Positions 17,193 to 25,291 of a DNA stretch of 64,000 bases are shown here, one piece after another. The position numbers were made by a program, and so were the translations under genes. Origin of the DNA: DATDAH01 sp963823495 (GTDB lineage: Bacteria > Actinomycetota > Acidimicrobiia > Acidimicrobiales > DATDAH01); the NCBI GenBank assembly GCA_963823495.1, contig CAWGLV010000001.1:2418001-2482000 (forward strand), written 5' to 3'. Under the pieces are notes generated by a model. The model was not told the origin of the DNA and made no database searches. It saw nothing but the letters and a program-made list of their open reading frames with translations. Position 1 is the stretch's first letter, and each line of letters begins with the position of its first letter.

Positions 17193-19132
17193 GGCTGGTG
17201 CGGCTCGCTCTGGCGATGCTCCTGGCCGGCCTCGTGCTGGTGGTGCCCGGCTTCGCCCGGGCCGCCGACGAGGACGGTGCCGCGCCCTACCTCGCCGTGC
17301 GAGGGGTGGACGCCACCGGTGGCGACGTCGTGCGGGTCACCTTCGCCTATGGCGGCGACGAGGCCGACGCGGCCGACGCGGTGGTCACCGACAGCGGGGC
17401 GGAGCGCGAGGTCGTGGGCGAGGTCGTGCCCCTGGCCACGACCGGTGCCGGTCGGGCCGTGGTGATCGCCGTGGACACCTCCGAGGCGATGGACCCGGTC
17501 ATGGCCGACCTGCGCGACGCGACCACTGCGGTCGTCGAGGCCCTGCCCGGCGACGTGCCGGTCGGCATCGTCACGTTCTCGGACCGCTTCGTGCCCATCC
17601 GCGCCCTCACCACGGACCGCGAGCGTGTGCTGGACAGTGTCAGCCAGCTCCAGGCCAACGGTGAGAGCGTCCTGTGGAACGGCGTCCAGGGCGCCGCCGG
17701 CGTCCTCGCCACCGACGCGCCCGAGGCCCAGCCCACGGTGGTCGTGATCACCGGCAGCGGCAGCTTCGCCTCCCTCACCACCGCGAGCGACGCCGTCGGC
17801 ACGCTCCGCAACACCGGGGCACCGGTGTACGCCATCGGCCTCGAGGGTGACCGGCTCGACGCCGCCGGCCTGCAGGACGTCGTCAACCGGGCGGGGGGGC
17901 AGCTGGTCACCACCGCCGACTCCGAGCAGCTCGACGAGCTCGGCACGGCGCTGGCCCAGACCATCGACCAGCAGTACGTCCTGGCCTACGAGCCACCGAC
18001 GGGCGACGACGCCGGTGCGGTGGCCGACCTCACCCTGCAGGTCGGCGATGCCACCACTGCGGCGACCTTCGTCCGGGGATCCGAGACCGTCAAGCCGGCC
18101 GACCTCTTCGCCCAGACCGCATCCGGAGGCGGCGGTGGGCTGCTGCAGAGCGACCTGGCCAAGTACAGCGGTCTGCTGCTGATCCTGTTCGCCGCCGGGC
18201 TGGGGGCCTTCGCCCTGATCATGCTGACCCAGCATGACGAAAGCCACCTCACCAACGTCCTGCAGCCGTACGCCGAGGGATTCGTCGAGGACCCCGAAGG
18301 CGAGGCCGAACACGAAGGGGGCCTGGTCAAGACCGCCCTGATCCAGCGGGCCGTCGAGATGACCGAGGGCTTCGCCGAACGCCAGGGCTTCCTGGCGGGT
18401 GTCGAGGCCAAGCTGGAGCGGGCCGACATGCCCCTGCGGGCGGCCGAGGCGCTCTTCTTCTACGCCGCGATGGTCGGCGTCGTGGGACTGCTGAGCCTGG
18501 TGGTCACCCGCAGCCTCATGGGGACCGTGATCCTCACGGGACTCGCCGCCATCATCCCCTCGGCCGCGGTCAACTTCAAGGCCAAGCGTCGTCTCAAGAA
18601 GTTCAACGCCCAGCTCCCCGACATGCTCGCGCTCCTCTCGGGGACGCTGCGAGCCGGCTATTCGCTCATGCAGGGCGTCGAGGCCGTGTCCCGGGAGGTG
18701 GAGGACCCGATCGGCTACGAGCTGCGTCGGGTCGTGACCGAGTCCCGTCTGGGCCGTCCGCTCGAGGAATCCCTCGACGCCGCGGCGGAGCGGATGGGCA
18801 GCGCGGACTTCCGGTGGGCCGTCATGGCCATCGGGATCCAGCGCGAAGTCGGCGGGAACCTGGCGGAGCTGCTGATGACCGTGTCCGACACCATGGTGGC
18901 CCGCGAACGGCTGCGTCGTGACGTCGACGCCCTCACGGCGGAGGGCAAGGTGTCGGCCATGGTCCTCGGCTTCCTGCCGATCGGCCTGGGTGCCGCCATG
19001 TGGGTCATCAACCCCGAGTACATCGGGGTCCTGTTCAGTGAGCGGCTCGGCAACATCATGCTGGCCGGCGCCGGGCTCCTGGCCGGCTTCGGCTTCTGGT
19101 GGATGAAGAAGCTCATCGAGATCGACGTCTGA
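17189..19132 (+). CDS. tadB: VWA domain fused to Tad pilus platform protein TadB
   Basis: A 647-residue fusion. Residues 1-25 are a signal peptide ending AARA-like (PGFARA). Residues about 88-265 form a von Willebrand A domain: VVIAVDTSEAMDP carries the metal site as DTSEA (last Ser of DxSxS replaced), and GIVTFSDRF and VVVITGSGSF follow. A transmembrane helix lies at about 327-346. Residues about 415-647 are a TadB/GspF-type membrane protein (PDMLALLSGTLRAGYSLMQG, REVGGNLAELLMTVSDTM). Canonical TadB is about 300 residues and has no VWA domain. Topology puts the VWA part outside the cytoplasm. No internal stop or frameshift is visible, so the fusion looks genuine. Confidence 0.85.
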   Translation: MRLVRLALAMLLAGLVLVVPGFARAADEDGAAPYLAVRGVDATGGDVVRVTFAYGGDEADAADAVVTDSGAEREVVGEVVPLATTGAGRAVVIAVDTSEAMDPVMADLRDATTAVVEALPGDVPVGIVTFSDRFVPIRALTTDRERVLDSVSQLQANGESVLWNGVQGAAGVLATDAPEAQPTVVVITGSGSFASLTTASDAVGTLRNTGAPVYAIGLEGDRLDAAGLQDVVNRAGGQLVTTADSEQLDELGTALAQTIDQQYVLAYEPPTGDDAGAVADLTLQVGDATTAATFVRGSETVKPADLFAQTASGGGGGLLQSDLAKYSGLLLILFAAGLGAFALIMLTQHDESHLTNVLQPYAEGFVEDPEGEAEHEGGLVKTALIQRAVEMTEGFAERQGFLAGVEAKLERADMPLRAAEALFFYAAMVGVVGLLSLVVTRSLMGTVILTGLAAIIPSAAVNFKAKRRLKKFNAQLPDMLALLSGTLRAGYSLMQGVEAVSREVEDPIGYELRRVVTESRLGRPLEESLDAAAERMGSADFRWAVMAIGIQREVGGNLAELLMTVSDTMVARERLRRDVDALTAEGKVSAMVLGFLPIGLGAAMWVINPEYIGVLFSERLGNIMLAGAGLLAGFGFWWMKKLIEIDV

Positions 19133-19144
19133 GAGGCCTGACCG

Positions 19145-20059
19145 ATGCTGCTCTATCTCGCCCTCGCCCTGATCGCCGGCGTCGTCGGCTTCGTCTTCTA
19201 CACCCTGCTGAGTGACGCTGAGGAGAAGGCCGTCGTCCGGTCCTCCCTGCGCCAGTTGGAGGGCTACGAGGTCCAGGACGTCCGGGACCAGGAACTGCTG
19301 ATCCCGTTCTACCAGCGGGCGCTGTTGCCGGTCCTCAAGGGCCTCACGTCCCTGGGTGGCCGTTTCACCCCGGTGGGCTACGTCGACACGGTGCGCAAGA
19401 AGTTCATCTACGCCGGACGCATCAGCGCCGACGGGGTGGACCGCTTCCTGGCCATCCGGGTCATCACCGTGGTCGCCATCCCGTTCTGGTTCCTCCTCGT
19501 CACCCTGTTCCTGCCCTTCGACGGCATGCTGCGACTGGGCGTCCTCGGCCTCGGCGCCGCCGCCCTCGCCCTCGGGCCCGACTCGATCCTGAACCGCCGC
19601 GTGGAGGAGCGCCAGCTCACCATGCAGCGCAAGCTGCCCGACATCCTCGACCTGCTGACCATCAGCGTGGAGGCCGGGTTGGGCTTCGAGCAGGCCGTGG
19701 ACCGCACGGTCAGCTCCGTGCCCGGACCCCTCTCCGACGAGTTCGCCCGCATGCTCGGTGAGCTGCGGGCCGGGTCCTCGCGGGCCGATGCCATGCGGGC
19801 CATGGAGACCCGAACCAACGTCCCGGAGATCCGCTCCTTCGTGCTGGCCATCCTCCAGGCCGACGCCTTCGGTGTGTCCATCGGACGCGTCCTGCGGGCC
19901 CAGGCCGACGAGATGCGCATCAAGCGCCGCCAATTGGCCCAGGAGAAGGCGCAGAAGGCCCCGGTCAAGATGCTCATCCCGATGGTGTTCTGCATCTTCC
20001 CCGTGCTGTTCGTGGTGGTCATCGGCCCCGCCATGATCAACATCTCCCGGAGCTTCTGA
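19145..20059 (+). CDS. tadC: Tad pilus platform protein TadC
   Basis: Second GspF-like inner-membrane protein of the pilus, 304 residues. It has an N-terminal helix (LLYLALALIAGVVGFVFYTL), two central helices and a C-terminal helix (PMVFCIFPVLFVVVIGPAMI). The conserved cytoplasmic region includes PDILDLLTISVEAGLGFEQA and PEIRSFVLAILQADAFG. It starts 12 bases after the TadB fusion. No tadE/F/G or prepilin peptidase gene follows. Confidence 0.87.
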   Translation: MLLYLALALIAGVVGFVFYTLLSDAEEKAVVRSSLRQLEGYEVQDVRDQELLIPFYQRALLPVLKGLTSLGGRFTPVGYVDTVRKKFIYAGRISADGVDRFLAIRVITVVAIPFWFLLVTLFLPFDGMLRLGVLGLGAAALALGPDSILNRRVEERQLTMQRKLPDILDLLTISVEAGLGFEQAVDRTVSSVPGPLSDEFARMLGELRAGSSRADAMRAMETRTNVPEIRSFVLAILQADAFGVSIGRVLRAQADEMRIKRRQLAQEKAQKAPVKMLIPMVFCIFPVLFVVVIGPAMINISRSF

Positions 20060-20079
20060 GTCCCGGGACGGCGGCGGCC

Positions 20080-21519
20080 GTGGCGACCATCCAGCGTCCC
20101 CGGCCGGCGACGCCCACCGAGACGACGCCCGCGGCGGACGCGTCCGGCGGGGGCCTCTCCTTGGCGGGCCTCATGGGCCTCGTCGTCACGCTGGCGGGCT
20201 TCCTGATCGGCCTCCAGCGCCTGTCGGACAACAGCTTCTTCACCCACCTGGCGACGGGCCGCCTGATCCTCGACCGCGGCATACCGACCACCGACCCCTA
20301 CAGCTTCACGGCGCCGGGCGAGCCCTGGACGGTGCAGTCGTGGCTGGCCTCGACGCTGTATGCCGTGGCCGAGAGCGTCGCCGGCCTCGGTGGGGTCCGG
20401 ATCGTCATCGCGTTGACGACGGCGCTCCTGGCCTACCTCCTGTGGCGGCTGACCGAGCCGGCCGGGGCCGTGGTCGTGCGGGCCGCGCTGATCGTGCCCG
20501 TCCTGCTCATGGGCACCGAGGGATGGGCCGAGCGGCCGATGCTCTTCGGCTTCGTGGGCCTGGTCGCGCTCTACGTGCTGGCCAACGGCATCGGGCCCGC
20601 CTGGGTGGCGGCGCCGATGCTCTGGATCTGGGTGAACACCCACGGATCGTTCCCCATGGGCTTTGTGCTCCTCGGCACCCTGGTGGTCGGGACGTGGCTC
20701 GACCGCCGGTCCGTTCGTCGGGAGGTGCAGGTGTCGGCCTGGGCCGGCCTCGGCCTGCTCCTGGGGGCGATGAACCCCATCGGCCCGAAGCTCCTGGTGT
20801 TCCCGATCGAGTTGCTGGCCAAGGCCGAGACCCTGAGCTTCATCGACGAGTGGCGCCCGCCGGACTACGGCGACCTGGCCCCGAAGCTGTTGGTGCTGAT
20901 GGCCGGGTTGTCGGTGCTGGCCCTGCTGGCCCGCCACCGCCGGTTCCGGGCCTTCCTGCCCCTGCTGGTGTTCACCGGCCTGGCCCTGACCAGTGCCCGC
21001 AACGTGGCCCCCGCCGGGCTCATCGTCATGGCCGCCGTGGCCCCCGCGATGGCCGGCTTGGGCAGTGACCTCGGCCGGGAACGGCGTCGGATCCTCCGCA
21101 CCGTGGGCGTCGTGCTCGGGGCCCTCACCCTGATCGTCGCGTTGGACACGCTCCGGGGCCCCCAGACCGACCTGGCCTTCTATCCCACCGACGCCGTGGA
21201 CTGGATGGAGGCCAACGACCTGGTCGGGCCGGAGGTCAGGGTCATCAGCCGGGACTTCGTGGGCAACTACCTCGAGGCCCGGTACGTCGACATGCCGGTC
21301 TTCCTTGACGACCGCTACGACATGTTCCCCGTCGAGGTCATCGACGACTACCGCGCCCTCTACCGGGGCGACGAGGGCTGGACGCAGATCGCCGAGCGCT
21401 GGGACGCCGATGCGATCCTCTGGAACACCGACGCCGACCTGGCGGAACAGCTCACCGCCTCCACCACGTGGCGCGTCGCCTACGAGGACGACAACTGGCT
21501 CCTCGTCGTCCCCGCCTGA
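20080..21519 (+). CDS. Polytopic membrane protein, glycosyltransferase-C-like
   Basis: A 479-residue protein with about ten predicted transmembrane helices. An early loop, DNSFFTHLATGRLILDRGIP followed by TDPYSFTAPGEPWTVQSWLA, is typical of bacterial proteins related to lipid-linked-sugar glycosyltransferases (GT-C/PMT-like). The C-terminal 110 residues are soluble and probably periplasmic (RDFVGNYLEARYVDMPVFLD). GTG 20080 follows tadC by 20 bases, so it is probably the last gene of the tad operon. A role in pilin glycosylation is possible but only inferred from position. Confidence 0.6.
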   Translation: MATIQRPRPATPTETTPAADASGGGLSLAGLMGLVVTLAGFLIGLQRLSDNSFFTHLATGRLILDRGIPTTDPYSFTAPGEPWTVQSWLASTLYAVAESVAGLGGVRIVIALTTALLAYLLWRLTEPAGAVVVRAALIVPVLLMGTEGWAERPMLFGFVGLVALYVLANGIGPAWVAAPMLWIWVNTHGSFPMGFVLLGTLVVGTWLDRRSVRREVQVSAWAGLGLLLGAMNPIGPKLLVFPIELLAKAETLSFIDEWRPPDYGDLAPKLLVLMAGLSVLALLARHRRFRAFLPLLVFTGLALTSARNVAPAGLIVMAAVAPAMAGLGSDLGRERRRILRTVGVVLGALTLIVALDTLRGPQTDLAFYPTDAVDWMEANDLVGPEVRVISRDFVGNYLEARYVDMPVFLDDRYDMFPVEVIDDYRALYRGDEGWTQIAERWDADAILWNTDADLAEQLTASTTWRVAYEDDNWLLVVPA

Positions 21520-21637
21520 GTCGGCCCCGGCCGGGCGCACCGACAACGACGCAACCACGGGGGCGGGGGATCGCGCCGGGGGCCCCTCCTCGGTACCGGA
21601 ACACCACGCTCTGTGGCCCCTTCCTCGGCGATCCCCG

Positions 21638-21688
21638 AACTTTCGAGGCCGTACCTGTCGGAATCCGACAGGTAGCGCCTCGGGAGTT
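21638..21688 (+). repeat. Long imperfect palindrome/hairpin in convergent intergenic region
   Basis: Outer arms 21638-21649 and 21677-21688 pair over 12 positions as plus-strand RNA, two of them U-G. After a 2x2 internal mismatch, inner arms 21652-21662 and 21664-21674 pair perfectly over 11 (TACCTGTCGGA and its complement). It lies about 120 bases after the polytopic gene and downstream of flp on the other strand. No U-tract follows. Confidence 0.6.
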
Positions 21689-21724
21689 GCAGGAGGGCCG
21701 GCTCTCGCCTGCCCCCGGACGCGA

Positions 21725-21754
21725 CAGAGGCGCTCCCCGGGGGGAGCGCCTCTG
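21725..21754. terminator. Strong hairpin between convergent genes, probable bidirectional terminator
   Basis: Perfect 14-bp inverted repeat CAGAGGCGCTCCCC / GGGGAGCGCCTCTG, 18 bases beyond the flp stop codon. There is no T-run on either side, so it may act with Rho or merely block 3' decay. Confidence 0.5.
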
Positions 21755-21771
21755 GTGTCAGTGGCTGAGCT

Positions 21772-21957
21772 TCAGGGGCCGACGATCTGACTGGCAGAGT
21801 CGTTCACGCTCCCGGCGTTCGAGCTCCCGAAGTACGTGATGGCGGTGATGCACACGAAGGCGATCAGGGCGATCATCATCACATACTCGACGAGACTTGC
21901 CGCCCGCTCGTCACGGGCCCGCACCCCAGGGGGTGAATGGCTTCGGGTCACAGTCAT
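21772..21957 (-). CDS. flp: Flp/Fap-type pilin
   Basis: Major Tad pilin candidate, 61 residues. A basic leader is followed by DERAASLVEYVMMIALIAFV, the Flp motif with Glu at +5 and Tyr at +6 of the predicted mature protein, and a hydrophobic helix. Cleavage would fall between the two alanines, so position -1 is Ala and not the usual Gly. ATG 21957 is preferred over an ATG 11 codons upstream because GAGGAG lies just before it and Flp leaders are short. It is transcribed towards the tad operon. A GAATCACT motif lies 88 bases upstream. Confidence 0.8.
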   Translation of the reverse strand: MTVTRSHSPPGVRARDERAASLVEYVMMIALIAFVCITAITYFGSSNAGSVNDSASQIVGP

Positions 21958-22045
21958 CGGATCTCCTCGGTTGTCGGGCACCGACCCCAAGACGGAGATC
22001 GGCGCTCCCTTGGATCATCGGCACCCCCGGGGGGGTGGCCTTAGC

Positions 22046-22053
22046 AGTGATTC
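22046..22053 (-). promoter_or_regulatory. GAATCACT motif upstream of flp
   Basis: Minus-strand GAATCACT followed by GCTAAG, 88 bases before the flp start. It matches the motif at 13475 in sequence, orientation and distance. Confidence 0.35.
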
Positions 22054-22056
22054 CGC

Positions 22057-22764
22057 TCAATCCAGGTGCACGATGCCCATCCGGACGGCCTGCAGGACGG
22101 CCTGGGTGCGGTCCCGGGCGTCGAGCTTCTGGTAGATCGACGCCAGGTGGTTCTTCACCGTCTTCTGGCTGATGTAGAGCTGCTCGGCCACCTCGGGGGT
22201 ACTACAGCCGTCGGCGATGAGCTGCAGGACCTCCTCCTCGCGGTTGGTCACGACCCGCTGCTCCTCGGTCTCGGCCGGAGCGTCCATCTTGCGGACCTCG
22301 TCGAGCATGGAGGCCGCCAGGTTGGGGGAGATGATCGTCTCGCCCGAGGCGGCCATGCGGACGGCCTCGGCGATCTCCCGGGTCGAGCAGTCCTTGACCA
22401 GGTAGCCGCTGGCGCCGGCCCGGATGGCCGAGGCGAGGACGTCCTCGTCGGCGTGCATGGTCAACATGACCACCCGCACGTCGGGCAGCGCCGAGCGGAT
22501 CTCCCGGGTGGCGCCCACGCCGTCCAGCTCGGGCATGGTCACGTCCATCAGGACGACGTCGGGCTGCAGGCGGTGGGCCAGCTCGACGGCCTGGGCTCCG
22601 TCGGCGGCCTCGCCGACGATGCTGAACCCCTGCTCGGTCATCGACCGGCGCAGGCCCTCACGGAGCATGCGGTGGTCGTCGGCCAGCATCAGGCGAACGG
22701 CCGGGGCCCCGGGCGCCGGGGGCGCCGTGGGCCGGCCGAGCTCGGTGGGCGTTTCGATGGTCAT
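22057..22764 (-). CDS. NarL/LuxR-family response regulator
   Basis: A 235-residue DNA-binding regulator. The receiver has ADDH near the N-terminus, phosphoacceptor Asp in VVLMDVTMPELDG, VMLTMH and GYLVKD. A C-terminal LuxR-type helix-turn-helix reads VTNREEEVLQLIADGCSTPE and SQKTVKNHLASIYQKL. ATG 22764 comes 1 base after the stop of the kinase gene, so the pair is one transcript. It sits immediately upstream of flp; control of pilus genes is a reasonable guess but unproven. Confidence 0.9.
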   Translation of the reverse strand: MTIETPTELGRPTAPPAPGAPAVRLMLADDHRMLREGLRRSMTEQGFSIVGEAADGAQAVELAHRLQPDVVLMDVTMPELDGVGATREIRSALPDVRVVMLTMHADEDVLASAIRAGASGYLVKDCSTREIAEAVRMAASGETIISPNLAASMLDEVRKMDAPAETEEQRVVTNREEEVLQLIADGCSTPEVAEQLYISQKTVKNHLASIYQKLDARDRTQAVLQAVRMGIVHLD

Positions 22765-22765
22765 G

Positions 22766-24574
22766 TCAGTTCCCCTGTTGGAGCAGGCAGCGAACCCGGG
22801 TTCCCCGGCCGGACGCGGAGGCCACCTCGACGGTGGCACCGATGCTGGAGGCACGCTCGCGCATGCCGAGGATCCCGTAGGAGTCGAATCGCCCGGCGGT
22901 GCCGGACGGGAAGCCCTTGCCGTTGTCCAGCACCTCGAGGGCGGCGGACCGGCCGTTGCAGCGCCACACCACCCGGGCCTTGGAGGCCTCGGCGTGACGT
23001 TCGATGTTCACCAGGGCCTCCTGGGCGATGCGCCACATCTCCCGCTCCTGGAGCAGGGGAAGACGGACCTCGCGGTCGCAGTGGACCTCGATGGCCAGGC
23101 CGCTGCGCTCGGCGACCCGGTGGGCGAAGCTCTCCAGCACCGGGGCCAGAGCCTGGTCGTCGGACACGTCGGTGCGGAGGTCATAGAGGGTGTCCCGGAC
23201 CTCGCCGATCACGCCCCGCACGTCGCTGCGGAGCTGGTCGAGGGCCGGCCCGAGCGCGTCACCCCGCTCGTCGGAGTCCACGATCCGGTCCAGCTCGAAG
23301 GCCAGGTAGGCCAGCGACTGGCCGATGCGGTCATGGAGGTCCCGGGCGATGCGGGTCCGCTCCTCGTCCGCGCCCACGGTGCGAAGCCGGGCGAACCAGC
23401 GCGCGTTGTCCAGGGCGAGGGCGGCCGGCTCCACGAACCCGCTGATCAGCTCGACGTCGCGTTGGGTGTAGCGGTGGGGGGTGCCGTGCTCGATGGAGAC
23501 CATGCCGATGATGGCGCCCCGGGCCCGCAGCGGGGCATAGAGGCCCGAGCCCATCGACGGGGCCAGGCCCGGACCGCCACCGACCAGCAGGTTGGGGGCC
23601 CCGCCCACCTCTCCGCTGCCGACGACCTCACGCAGCGCGGCGGGGAGGTCCTCGTGGGCGATGGCATCGGGCAGGCGGACGCCGTGGCGCCGCATCACGA
23701 GCCACTGCGAGTCGGTGTCGTCCATCAGGATGATGGCGACCGCGTCGCTGTCGAAGAGGTCCCGGAGGCGACTGAAGGTGGTGTCCAGCACGTCGTCGAG
23801 GTCGAAGGACGCCGGGAGGGTCTGGGCCACCCGGTGCAGGGAGAACAGCAGCGTGTTGGCGTCGGCCAGGCGGCCGAGGCGCTCGATGGCGACCGAGTGC
23901 TGACGATCCGCCTCCCCGGAGATGCGGCGGCCGTAGCCCGCCACGAGAGCGACCAGCAGGAGCACGGCGGACCACTGGGCGGCGAGACGGACCGCTTCGC
24001 CGTCATAGGCCGCCTCGGCCATGGCGGGCAGCGACACCGCCAAGGACGCGGCCAGGGCGAGTCGGAGCCCGAAGCCGAAGCCGCGGGCGAAGCCGGCGAT
24101 GGTGAGTGCGGTGAGGATCGAGAAGACGAAGGGAGAGTCCCAGTAGCCCGTGCTGATCACGGCCAGGACGGGCAGGAGGAGCTCGGCGAGGACCCGGACC
24201 AGGCTCGCGGTGTCGCCCGTGTACTTCAGGGGCTGAGCCGTACGCAGGATCGTGTAGGCCACCAGGACCCCGAACCAGGCGACGGTGCGCCAGTCGGCGT
24301 CCATGAACGCCGGCGCGGCGAGGGCTCCCGACAGGACGGTGGTACCCCAACGCACGGCCAGGATGGCCGGTCCGAAGGCCGTGAGGCGGTCCACGTCGTC
24401 CACGAGGCCCGCAGCGACGACCAGCGGGGCGTCCTGCAGCCCGCCCTCGCGGTTCAGGCGCGCGGTGCGGCGCAGGAAGGAGAACCGGGGGCGCGGCGCC
24501 GTGTCGACGGGGCGACGATCGTTCGGGGTGCGTAGGCGCATGTTCGGCGGCGTCTCGGTCTCCTCGGGGAGCAT
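22766..24574 (-). CDS. Membrane histidine kinase with GAF domain (NarX/DegS class)
   Basis: About 602 residues. The N-terminal half contains around six predicted transmembrane helices (for example SLVRVLAELLLPVLAVISTG and WSAVLLLVALVAGYG). A GAF domain follows (about 250-390; RLGRLADANTLLFSLHRVAQ onward). The HisKA_3 box is RIARDLHDRIGQSLAYLAFE, and the ATPase has N-box EALVNIERHAEASKAR and G-box DNGKGF. ATG 24574 has GGAG 9 bases upstream; ATG 24589 and 24541 are alternatives. It pairs with the LuxR regulator just downstream. Its signal is unknown. Confidence 0.87.
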   Translation of the reverse strand: MLPEETETPPNMRLRTPNDRRPVDTAPRPRFSFLRRTARLNREGGLQDAPLVVAAGLVDDVDRLTAFGPAILAVRWGTTVLSGALAAPAFMDADWRTVAWFGVLVAYTILRTAQPLKYTGDTASLVRVLAELLLPVLAVISTGYWDSPFVFSILTALTIAGFARGFGFGLRLALAASLAVSLPAMAEAAYDGEAVRLAAQWSAVLLLVALVAGYGRRISGEADRQHSVAIERLGRLADANTLLFSLHRVAQTLPASFDLDDVLDTTFSRLRDLFDSDAVAIILMDDTDSQWLVMRRHGVRLPDAIAHEDLPAALREVVGSGEVGGAPNLLVGGGPGLAPSMGSGLYAPLRARGAIIGMVSIEHGTPHRYTQRDVELISGFVEPAALALDNARWFARLRTVGADEERTRIARDLHDRIGQSLAYLAFELDRIVDSDERGDALGPALDQLRSDVRGVIGEVRDTLYDLRTDVSDDQALAPVLESFAHRVAERSGLAIEVHCDREVRLPLLQEREMWRIAQEALVNIERHAEASKARVVWRCNGRSAALEVLDNGKGFPSGTAGRFDSYGILGMRERASSIGATVEVASASGRGTRVRCLLQQGN

Positions 24575-24631
24575 TGGACCCGACTCCATCGGCCGGGGTG
24601 GGCCGATCTGTAGGCCAATCCGCCCACTGGC

Positions 24632-24637
24632 TAGCTT
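24632..24637 (+). promoter_or_regulatory. -10 box TAGCTT of leaderless coaE
   Basis: TAGCTT exactly 6 bases before the GTG of coaE; no ribosome-binding site. Confidence 0.5.
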
Positions 24638-24643
24638 GCGGGC

Positions 24644-25255
24644 GTGATCCTGATCGGCCTCACCGGGGGCATCGGTTCCGGGAAGTCGACGGTCTCGGCC
24701 CGCTTGGCCGAGCTGGGGGCACGGGTGGTGGACGCCGACGCCATCACCCGGGCCGTGCAGGAGCCGGGCACGGAGGTCTTCACGGCCATCCTCGAGCGCT
24801 TCGGGACCGAGGTCCTGGCCGCCGACGGCACGCTGGACCGACCCGCACTGGCCGCCGTGGTCTTCGCCGACCCCGACGAGCTGAAGGCCCTCAACGACAT
24901 CGTCCACCCGGCGGTGGGGGTGGAGATCGCCGGCCAACTCGCGGCTGCCGCGTCGACCGACGACGTGGTCGTGCTGGACGTGCCGCTGCTCGTGGAGTCG
25001 GGCCGCGACGACATGGCGGCGATGGTCGTGGTGGACCTCGACCCGGAGATCGCCGTGGCCCGGCTGGTCGAGCACCGGGGCTTCGACGAGACCGACGCCC
25101 GGGCCCGCATCAGCCGCCAGGCCTCCCGCGATGAGCGCCTGGCCCGGGCCGACAGGGTCCTGGACAACAGCGGCAGCATCGAGGACCTGCTGGCCCAGGT
25201 CGACGCCCTGTGGCCCTGGATGCAGGCCCAGACCCCCGTTGCGGTGGAGGAGTAG
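24644..25255 (+). CDS. coaE: Dephospho-CoA kinase
   Basis: Last step of coenzyme A synthesis, phosphorylating the 3'-hydroxyl of dephospho-CoA. It is a 203-residue P-loop kinase with LIGLTGGIGSGKST at the N-terminus, DADAITR, and VVVLDVPLLVESG in the middle. Many actinobacteria carry a C-terminal UPF0157 domain on CoaE; it is absent here. GTG 24644 leads directly into the P-loop and is leaderless. Confidence 0.92.
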   Translation: MILIGLTGGIGSGKSTVSARLAELGARVVDADAITRAVQEPGTEVFTAILERFGTEVLAADGTLDRPALAAVVFADPDELKALNDIVHPAVGVEIAGQLAAAASTDDVVVLDVPLLVESGRDDMAAMVVVDLDPEIAVARLVEHRGFDETDARARISRQASRDERLARADRVLDNSGSIEDLLAQVDALWPWMQAQTPVAVEE

Positions 25256-25291
25256 ACCGGTTCCGGTCGCCACCCGTCGGCCCGCCGGTGG

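Noticed and set aside
17024..19933. 969-codon open frame on the minus strand opposite the tad genes
   Set aside because: Gly/His/Asp-rich shadow of cpaF, tadB and tadC; no domain or start signal.
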